From the NCBI RefSeq assembly GCF_003259675.1, contig NZ_PZJG01000002.1, positions 124,001 through 188,000 of the forward strand: a stretch of 64,000 nucleotides of DNA. The letters run 5' to 3'. A model generated the notes under the pieces. It saw nothing but the letters and a program-made list of their open reading frames with translations. It had not been told where the DNA came from and did no database searches. The DNA is from Macrococcoides bohemicum (GTDB lineage Bacteria; Bacillota; Bacilli; Staphylococcales; Staphylococcaceae). Position 1 is the stretch's first letter. Every line of letters starts with the position of its first letter. Shown here piece by piece: positions 58,503 to 64,000 of the stretch. The translations under genes and the position numbers were made by a program.

Positions 58503-59207
58503 TTGAATACTTTTTTATTGTTAGCATTTGCTAGCATTTATTTAATATTATCATTATATTACTATAATCGACCGAATGTATTGATGTTGTGGTTGAGTTA
58601 TTTACCAACATTATTGCACGAATTCGGACATGCATTGATATGTCAGTTAACTGGGGGAAAAGTAAGCGACATTGTTATCGTGACAAGAAGGTCTGAACGA
58701 CTTGCTACCGGACGTAACGGTTATGCTATTTCACATACGACATCTGGATGGAATCGATTTGCTACTTTTATCACAGGTTATTTGTTTCCACCACTATTTT
58801 TAATACTTGGAGTATTTTGTTTATCGAGAGCGTGGCAAATCGGTTTTTGGATATTACTAGGACTTGTGTTTCTCTATTATTTTGTAAAAACATCTCGAAA
58901 AATATTTCCATTTGTCGTGATAATATTGATTATCGGTGGATTTTATTTGTATTATCGGTATCCGGATGTTGTTTCAATGTGGATGGTTGGAGATTGGTTC
59001 ATTTATATCGTGCTAGGCGTTCTATTGGCTGACACGATTCTATCAAGCTATACGATGACTATCATCTATTTCCAGGGGAATACTTCTTGGGATGGTGCAA
59101 TGTTAAGCCGTTTAACAAGATTGCCAGTTTTGGTTTATTATTTCTTGTTTATGATAGTGCAACTCGGAAGCTGCTGGTACGTTGTGAAAGTCATAGTATT
59201 GGGATGA
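58503..59207 (+). CDS. M50B-type membrane zinc metallopeptidase
   Basis: A 234-residue protein with six or so hydrophobic segments. The zinc motif HEFGH occurs in LSYLPTLLHEFGHALICQLTGGKVSDIVIV (about 39-43), as in M50B family peptidases. A second acidic metal ligand may be ADTIL near 190. Substrate unknown. It starts at TTG, 8 nt after GAGGTG; an upstream in-frame ATG at 58440 lies in the terminator of the previous gene. Confidence 0.8.
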   Translation: MNTFLLLAFASIYLILSLYYYNRPNVLMLWLSYLPTLLHEFGHALICQLTGGKVSDIVIVTRRSERLATGRNGYAISHTTSGWNRFATFITGYLFPPLFLILGVFCLSRAWQIGFWILLGLVFLYYFVKTSRKIFPFVVIILIIGGFYLYYRYPDVVSMWMVGDWFIYIVLGVLLADTILSSYTMTIIYFQGNTSWDGAMLSRLTRLPVLVYYFLFMIVQLGSCWYVVKVIVLG

Positions 59208-59240
59208 TGTGGCTTTGGATAGGATTTTTTCGTTAGTTGG

Positions 59241-59311
59241 TTGGGGCGGTTCTCTCACTGAATCGGCCCATTTTACCCTACTTGGAGCGGTTCTCTAGCT
59301 GAATCGGCCAA
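59241..59311. repeat. two GC-rich tandem repeats
   Basis: Two 30-bp copies (59241-59270 and 59282-59311), offset 41 bp, share GCGGTTCTCT, two variable bases, CTGAATCGGCC; 26 of 30 positions are identical. Each can fold as a hairpin (CGGTTC with GAATCG). GC content is about 60 percent in an AT-rich region. No terminator tract. Confidence 0.85.
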
Positions 59312-59317
59312 CTTAAA

Positions 59318-59677
59318 TCATAGTTTATTATAATATTTTTCAAAGTAATAGTATCTATCATCAACTTTATTAAAATATTTCTCAAGCACTCTTTTAGTCG
59401 TATGCCTCAACTCCCTTCCTACCCAGCGATGAGCATCCTTTGTTGTTATCGGGCGATTCAACAATACTTCTAATTCTATCAAGTTATCTCTAATCAATTC
59501 CACCTTCTTCATACGCTTCAAACACCCTTTACACACAATCGCTTTCGTCTTATCACAAATAACGTTAATTTCCAAACCACATTCCGTACATTGCAGTCCG
59601 CGCTTAACATCTTTAAAGTTAAAATTCGGCCTTCGGTCATACAAACTAATTGGTCTATATATCTGCAAGTATAACAA
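59318..59677 (-). pseudogene. possible C-terminal remnant of a NERD-domain protein
   Basis: A 119-codon frame with weak start (TTG), without Shine-Dalgarno in register. It contains a zinc ribbon (CTECGLEINVICDKTKAIVCKGC) and a winged-helix-like end (AHRWVGRELRHTTKRVLEKYF). The pattern recalls the C-terminal part of bacillary NERD nuclease proteins. A nearby ATG with GGAGG at 59697 is in a different frame, so the N-terminal NERD domain appears lost and the reading frame broken. An intact small zinc protein is an alternative. Confidence 0.45.
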
Positions 59678-59773
59678 TGCGTGGTAGCTGAATCATGATT
59701 GTCCTCCATTATGTGATATCTTCCATATAACAAATCGTTGTAAAATTATTATTACAAATATATAAATTTTACA

Positions 59774-59803
59774 TAAAAAAAGACATCACTACAAAGTGAT
59801 GTC
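59774..59803 (-). terminator. terminator overlapping the bcr-like gene end
   Basis: Minus strand GACATCACT, loop TTGT, AGTGATGTC, then T-run. The stem encodes the last residues DITL and the stop TAG lies in the loop. Confidence 0.9.
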
Positions 59804-60985
59804 CTTTAAAAACTTAATGCGTATAAATTGTGCCAGTAAACTGCATATCACGATAATCACTATAAACGGTACGACAGATGTTTCTCCCATAAGCCCAACG
59901 AGTGGTGATAATAATCCACCTACCAGAAACTGCATCAATCCTAAAATTGAAGATGCGCTTCCTGCTCCTTGTTTCTGAACCTGCATCGCAATGGAAAATC
60001 CTGTTGTTCCAATCATACTGACCGGTGTAATCAGTAAGAAGAAACTTATCCATAGACACCACATCGGTAAATGTAATATGAGTACGATGCTTGTCGCTAT
60101 CATTCCAACGAGTTGAATCGTCTGACCTAACTTCAGTATGTTTACTTCACTCATTTTATCTACTAACTTCGCTGTAATCTGACTAAATATAATCAAACCA
60201 ACACCATTGAAAGCAAATAGATAACTAAACTGTTGTGCATTCATATGATATATTTTCTGAGTTATAAAAGGTGATCCAGAGATATAACTAAACAAAATAC
60301 CATAAGTCAAAGCTTGTAACATTAATACCGTTACAAACTGTTTATTGGTGAGTAGTTTTTTGAAATCATTTACGATTGATTTCAATGCCCCTTCATTACG
60401 CGCTGATTTCGGCAAACTTTCATTTAGTGTAAAAGAAAGAAAAAACATCAACGCACCATATATCGATAGTATGATAAACACCGTTTGCCATGTTGACACG
60501 CTTAAAATTATTCCTCCGATAACGGGTGCTAGAATTGGTGCTAAACCATTTACAAGCATTAAGACTGCCATAAATTTCGTTAAATCTTTTCCTTTATATA
60601 GATCACTTGATATAGCACGGGACAAAACAGCTCCTGCCCCACCAGAAAATCCTTGAATAAATCGGAATAATACGAGCATACCAATACTAGTACTTGTAGC
60701 TGCCAATAATGATGATAACGCGTAAACTAACAAAACAACTGCCAGTGGTTTCTTCCTTCCGATAATATCACTGAGTGGTCCCACAAAAATTTGTCCGACG
60801 GCAAGGCCAATCATACATGCAGTAAGACTTAATTGTGCATTCGATGCTGTCGTATGCAGTTCATCTGCTACGCTTGGTAACGCGGGAAGATACATATCTA
60901 GTGAAAGTGGACCGAATGCTGCTAACAACCCCAATACAATTACTAATATGAATTTATTTTGTTCTTTTATTACTCCTTGTTTCAT
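59789..60985 (-). CDS. Bcr/CflA-family MFS drug transporter
   Basis: The 398-residue protein has 12 membrane segments. Signatures include LSLDMYLPALPSVADEL, GPLSDIIGRKKPL (motif A), RFIQGFSGGAGAVLSRAISSDLY and PILAPVIGGIIL (motif C), matching Bcr/CflA (bicyclomycin, chloramphenicol, sulfathiazole-type) exporters. Substrate unknown. Start at 60985 follows GGAGGG. Single gene divergent from gabD. Confidence 0.88.
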   Translation of the reverse strand: MKQGVIKEQNKFILVIVLGLLAAFGPLSLDMYLPALPSVADELHTTASNAQLSLTACMIGLAVGQIFVGPLSDIIGRKKPLAVVLLVYALSSLLAATSTSIGMLVLFRFIQGFSGGAGAVLSRAISSDLYKGKDLTKFMAVLMLVNGLAPILAPVIGGIILSVSTWQTVFIILSIYGALMFFLSFTLNESLPKSARNEGALKSIVNDFKKLLTNKQFVTVLMLQALTYGILFSYISGSPFITQKIYHMNAQQFSYLFAFNGVGLIIFSQITAKLVDKMSEVNILKLGQTIQLVGMIATSIVLILHLPMWCLWISFFLLITPVSMIGTTGFSIAMQVQKQGAGSASSILGLMQFLVGGLLSPLVGLMGETSVVPFIVIIVICSLLAQFIRIKFLKDITL

Positions 60986-61043
60986 AGCACCCTCCGTAAT
61001 GAAATAATTATTAGTATACATCAATCCATAATGCATATCACTT

Positions 61044-61068
61044 GTTTAACTTCAATATAAGAGGGAAA
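61044..61068 (+). promoter_or_regulatory. sigma-B promoter for gabD
   Basis: GTTTAA (61044-61049), 13 bp, GGGAAA (61063-61068) fits the sigma-B consensus GTTTWW-N12-15-GGGWAW without mismatch. It would start near 61076, about 30 nt before the ATG with AGAAAGAGGG between. Confidence 0.7.
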
Positions 61069-61104
61069 ATGTAACTACAAGAAAATTTAGAAAGAGGGAT
61101 ATAC

Positions 61105-62556
61105 ATGACAGAATCAATTAATAATGTTCATAAAGATCTATTTATCAATGGCGAATGGATAAAGACCGCTGATTATAAAGATTTAATTAATCCTGCAACA
61201 GGAGAAGTTATCGCTAAAATTGCACAAGCTGATGAGACACAGGTAGAAGATGCAATTCAGGCAGCCTATGATGCTTTTCAACCATGGAAAAATCTTGAAT
61301 TAAAAGATCGTACTCAATACTTACACAACATTGCTGATTTACTAGAAGAACATGCTGACCGCCTTGCAGAAATTATGACAATCGAGCAAGGGAAATCAAT
61401 AAAAGAATCGAAGCTAGAAGTGATTGCTGGCGCTGAGAGTTTTAGATGGAATGCTGAGGAAGCACGTCGTTTGTATGGTGAAACAATACCTGCACCAAAT
61501 GACCATAAGTATGAAATCGCCTATGAACCAGTAGGTGTCGTTGGTGCGATTACACCTTGGAACTTCCCATCCGGAATGATTACCCGTAAGATTGCACCTG
61601 CACTTGCAGCAGGAAATACTGTTGTGCTTAAACCATCAAGTGACACACCACTTTCAGCTTTAGCCATCTTTGAATTATTTGAACAAGCAAAATTACCTAA
61701 AGGTGTTGCCAATATCGTTATGGGTAGCTCAAAAGAAATAGGTGAAGCTATGACTTCATCAAAATTAGTGAAGAAGATAACATTCACAGGTTCTACACCT
61801 ATTGGTAAAGCGCTCTATGCACAATCAGCTGATACATTAAAAAAAATGTCGCTTGAACTGGGTGGCCATGCACCATTTATCATCAACGAAGATGCAGATA
61901 TCGATGCAGCGGTAGAAGGATTAATGGCTGCCAAATTCCGTAACAACGGACAAGTTTGTATTGCACCAAATAGAATTTTTGTTCATAAATCTATTAAAGA
62001 TGAGGTATTAAAACAACTTACTGAAAAAGTTGAAGCACTTAAAGTTGGAAATGGTCTTAACGAAGATACGAATGTCGGACCACTTATTCGAGAAGATGCT
62101 ATCGATAAAATTAAGAAGCAGATTATTAATGCAACTGATAAAGGTGCAACGCTTGTTACAGGTGGCCATCGCTTAACAGGTGATGAATATGATAATGGTT
62201 TCTTCTTCCAGCCAACAATTTTAGATAATGTTAATAGAACGATGGATATTTTCTATGAAGAAACATTCGGTCCAGTGATTCCGATCATTACCTTTGATAC
62301 TTTAGACGAAGTCATCGAAATGGCTAATGACAGTGAATTTGGGTTAGCAAGTTATGCATATGCTAAAGATAGCAAAACAATACAAACGATAGCTACTTCA
62401 CTTGAATATGGTATGGTTGGTATAAACGAAGTCGCTATTTCAAATCCAGAAACACCATTTGGCGGCGTAAAGCATTCAGGGTTCGGAAGAGAAAATTCTC
62501 ACCTTGGTATTAAAGAATACGTTACAGCTAAATTTATTAATACAAAATTTCTTTAA
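61105..62556 (+). CDS. gabD: succinate-semialdehyde dehydrogenase (NAD(P)+)
   Basis: The 483-residue aldehyde dehydrogenase has TPWNFPSGMITRKIAPALAAG, catalytic Glu251 in LELGGHAP, nucleophile Cys285 in GQVCIAPNR, and FGGVKHSGFGRE at the end. Length and motifs are close to GabD-like enzymes that oxidise succinate semialdehyde to succinate. Specificity is inferred; related family members act on other semialdehydes. No GABA transaminase is adjacent. Sigma-B promoter upstream. Confidence 0.85.
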   Translation: MTESINNVHKDLFINGEWIKTADYKDLINPATGEVIAKIAQADETQVEDAIQAAYDAFQPWKNLELKDRTQYLHNIADLLEEHADRLAEIMTIEQGKSIKESKLEVIAGAESFRWNAEEARRLYGETIPAPNDHKYEIAYEPVGVVGAITPWNFPSGMITRKIAPALAAGNTVVLKPSSDTPLSALAIFELFEQAKLPKGVANIVMGSSKEIGEAMTSSKLVKKITFTGSTPIGKALYAQSADTLKKMSLELGGHAPFIINEDADIDAAVEGLMAAKFRNNGQVCIAPNRIFVHKSIKDEVLKQLTEKVEALKVGNGLNEDTNVGPLIREDAIDKIKKQIINATDKGATLVTGGHRLTGDEYDNGFFFQPTILDNVNRTMDIFYEETFGPVIPIITFDTLDEVIEMANDSEFGLASYAYAKDSKTIQTIATSLEYGMVGINEVAISNPETPFGGVKHSGFGRENSHLGIKEYVTAKFINTKFL

Positions 62557-62559
62557 TTA

Positions 62560-62590
62560 AAATGATGGCATTTTGCCATCATTTTTTTAT
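62560..62590 (+). terminator. terminator after gabD
   Basis: AATGATGGCA and TGCCATCATT (62561-62570 with 62574-62583) with 3-nt loop, then T7. Confidence 0.92.
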
Positions 62591-62644
62591 TTACATATTT
62601 AATTTATTTTCATATACTTATATAGTTAGTTAGCCTAACTATAT
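62590..62644 (+). promoter_or_regulatory. marR promoter with palindromic operator
   Basis: TTTACA (62590-62595), 17 bp, TATACT (62613-62618), then ATATAGTTAG and CTAACTATAT (62620-62644, 10-bp arms, 5-bp spacer) just at the expected start of transcription. Typical of MarR autoregulation. Confidence 0.75.
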
Positions 62645-62659
62645 AAAGGAGTATATAAG

Positions 62660-63085
62660 ATGTCCAGAGAACTTCAACAGATACACTTATTCGATCATAT
62701 TCTTGCCATAAGAAAAGCATATGTTGATTATATGAACAAATCATTAAATCAATACGGTCTCTCCTCCGCACAATGGCTTGTACTCAAGATAATCGTGCAC
62801 AAGCAATCAACGACATTAGTAGAAATCGCCAGGATACGTAATATCGAAAAACCTACCGCAACAAAAATAATTCAGTCTCTTATTAATAATGAATTTATTA
62901 AAAGTTCAGTCGGACAAGATAAAAGATTAAGGCTCCTCACCCCTACCGACAAAGGATATACCGTCTATGAAGAAGTCATGATAATGATTACATCTGTTCA
63001 GACCACTTATTTAAAGGATATCGATGTTGAAACTTTACAAACTATTAACGATGCACTCTCAACAATTAAAATTACTGAAGATTAG
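62660..63085 (+). CDS. MarR-family transcriptional regulator
   Basis: A 141-residue regulator with winged-helix DNA-binding region: LSSAQWLVLKIIVHKQSTTLVEIARIRNIEKPTATKIIQSLINNEFIKSSVGQDKRLRLLTPTDKG. It lies under a promoter with a palindromic operator, so it probably represses itself and the downstream MFS gene. Ligand unknown. Stop is 16 bp before the MFS start. Confidence 0.9.
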   Translation: MSRELQQIHLFDHILAIRKAYVDYMNKSLNQYGLSSAQWLVLKIIVHKQSTTLVEIARIRNIEKPTATKIIQSLINNEFIKSSVGQDKRLRLLTPTDKGYTVYEEVMIMITSVQTTYLKDIDVETLQTINDALSTIKITED

Positions 63086-63101
63086 AAAGGATTTGTTATA
63101 T

Positions 63102-64000
63102 TTGGAAGAAAAATTATGGACTAAACCATTTATCATGGTCTCTTTAATCAATTTTATATTAATGTTATCGATGTTTTTATTACTTGTAACAATCGGCGGT
63201 TATGCTGTAGATGAGTATCATGTTTCAACAAGTACAGCAGGTCTCGTATCTGGTATCTTTATTGTCGGAAGTTTATTCGGAAGGTTTTGGGCAGGTAAAA
63301 ATATCGATGTTTATGGCCAGAAGAAAGTACTTATTATCGGCGTTATCATCTTTACAATTACTACTGCACTTTACTTCACTTCTTTCAACCTTACTTTATT
63401 GCTACTTGTCAGATTCTTAAATGGAATTGGGAATGGTATCGCTTCTACAGCTACAGGGACAATTGCTGCATTTATTACACCGATGAAACGTCGTGGTGAA
63501 GGTATCAGTTATTTTAGTATGAGTACTGTTATGGCTACTGCTATCGGACCATTTTTAGGATTATCTTTATTACAAATCATTACGTTCAGACAATTATTCA
63601 TCTTTTGTTTAGTTCTTGCGATGATAGGCTTACTATTATTGCCACAGGTCACCGTAAATCAAGAAGTGAAACGATTACATTCAAATGCTCCAAGTGGATT
63701 CAGTATTAAAGATTACATCGATATAAATGCCATTCCGATTTCTATCGTCGTTCTCATTTGTTGTACAGCGTATTCGAGTGTACTCAGTTTTATTTCTTTC
63801 TTCGCCAAAGAGAATAACTTAATTACTGCAGGCAGTTTTTTCTTTTTAACTTATGCAGGCGTTGTATTGGTTTCAAGACCTATTACAGGTAAGTTAATGG
63901 ATAATAGAGGGACAAATATCGTAATGTATCCAGCATTAGTATCTTATTTCTTAGGATTATTAACACTAAGCTTCACACATTCATCCTGGATGTTAATTTT
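63102..64000 (+). CDS. MFS transporter, cut by window end
   Basis: The open frame starts at TTG 63102 (AAAGGATTTGTTATA upstream) and runs off the window; 299 residues are visible with about nine hydrophobic segments. MFS motif A-like GRFWAGKNIDVYGQKK follows TM2, and later DNRGTN and FAKENN loops fit. It is the second gene of the marR operon, thus probably an inducible exporter. The C-terminus is unseen. Confidence 0.82.
   Translation, partial: MEEKLWTKPFIMVSLINFILMLSMFLLLVTIGGYAVDEYHVSTSTAGLVSGIFIVGSLFGRFWAGKNIDVYGQKKVLIIGVIIFTITTALYFTSFNLTLLLLVRFLNGIGNGIASTATGTIAAFITPMKRRGEGISYFSMSTVMATAIGPFLGLSLLQIITFRQLFIFCLVLAMIGLLLLPQVTVNQEVKRLHSNAPSGFSIKDYIDINAIPISIVVLICCTAYSSVLSFISFFAKENNLITAGSFFFLTYAGVVLVSRPITGKLMDNRGTNIVMYPALVSYFLGLLTLSFTHSSWMLI

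Noticed and set aside
59241..59311. Tandem repeats as a CRISPR array
   Set aside because: Only two copies with an 11-bp gap and no cas genes in the window.
59518..59733. 71-codon frame overlapping the NERD-like remnant
   Set aside because: It lies in another frame, has no family pattern, and loses to the zinc-ribbon frame.

Overview
The window is a low-GC Firmicutes chromosome segment. Gene content, order and protein sequences point to the family Staphylococcaceae: an S10/spc ribosomal operon followed by a purine permease and topB, then glcU-gdh, a FemX/FmhB-type glycyltransferase, fhuCBG with an IruO-like reductase, and a PBP4-like carboxypeptidase. Identity to remembered Staphylococcus aureus proteins is clear but not extreme, so a Macrococcus-like relative is my best guess (inference). 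I see no rRNA, tRNA, CRISPR array, insertion sequence or prophage.

Layout. 1-11560 (minus strand) is one long ribosomal protein operon: rpsJ-rplC-D-W-B-rpsS-rplV-rpsC-rplP-rpmC-rpsQ-rplN-X-E-rpsZ-H-rplF-R-rpsE-rpmD-rplO-secY-adk, plus a KOW-domain protein cut by the window edge. rpmD (59 aa) is easily missed. 11818-24487 holds a small membrane protein, a PbuG-type purine permease with a PurBox, a PepSY lipoprotein, a DASS anion transporter under a perfect cre site, topB, a HAD phosphatase, a GNAT, glcU-gdh, an AEC transporter, a phosphoesterase and YbaK. 24565-39270 holds small soluble proteins, an MFS pump, a SAM-riboswitch-controlled metNIQ-aminotransferase operon, an SwrC-like RND pump, a dehydrogenase, femX-proC, and a VOC/methyltransferase pair.

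39394-43100 is the lactate-utilisation operon lutABC with a LutR-type regulator and operator. 43202-50929 holds an alpha-glucosidase, an unusual IRG-like GTPase, fhuCBG divergent from an iruO-like gene across a shared Fur box, and nagB. 50942-64000 holds a YitT protein, lctP-ldh with a Rex site, an IsaB-like secreted protein, a previously unlisted 25-residue cationic peptide gene, a CNT nucleoside transporter, a PBP4-like carboxypeptidase, an M50-type protease, a GC-rich tandem repeat, a possible NERD-protein remnant, a Bcr/CflA pump, gabD and a marR-MFS pair running off the end.

Regulatory logic. Three genes or operons (the PepSY lipoprotein, glcU-gdh and gabD) have textbook sigma-B promoters, suggesting a general-stress set. 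Carbon and redox control is visible as cre, Rex and LutR sites around organic acid, lactate and nucleoside genes. Iron control is visible at fhuCBG/iruO and methionine control at metNIQ. The least explained elements are the 25-residue peptide unit (55410-55598), the IRG-like GTPase (45020-46072) and the tandem repeat at 59241-59311.
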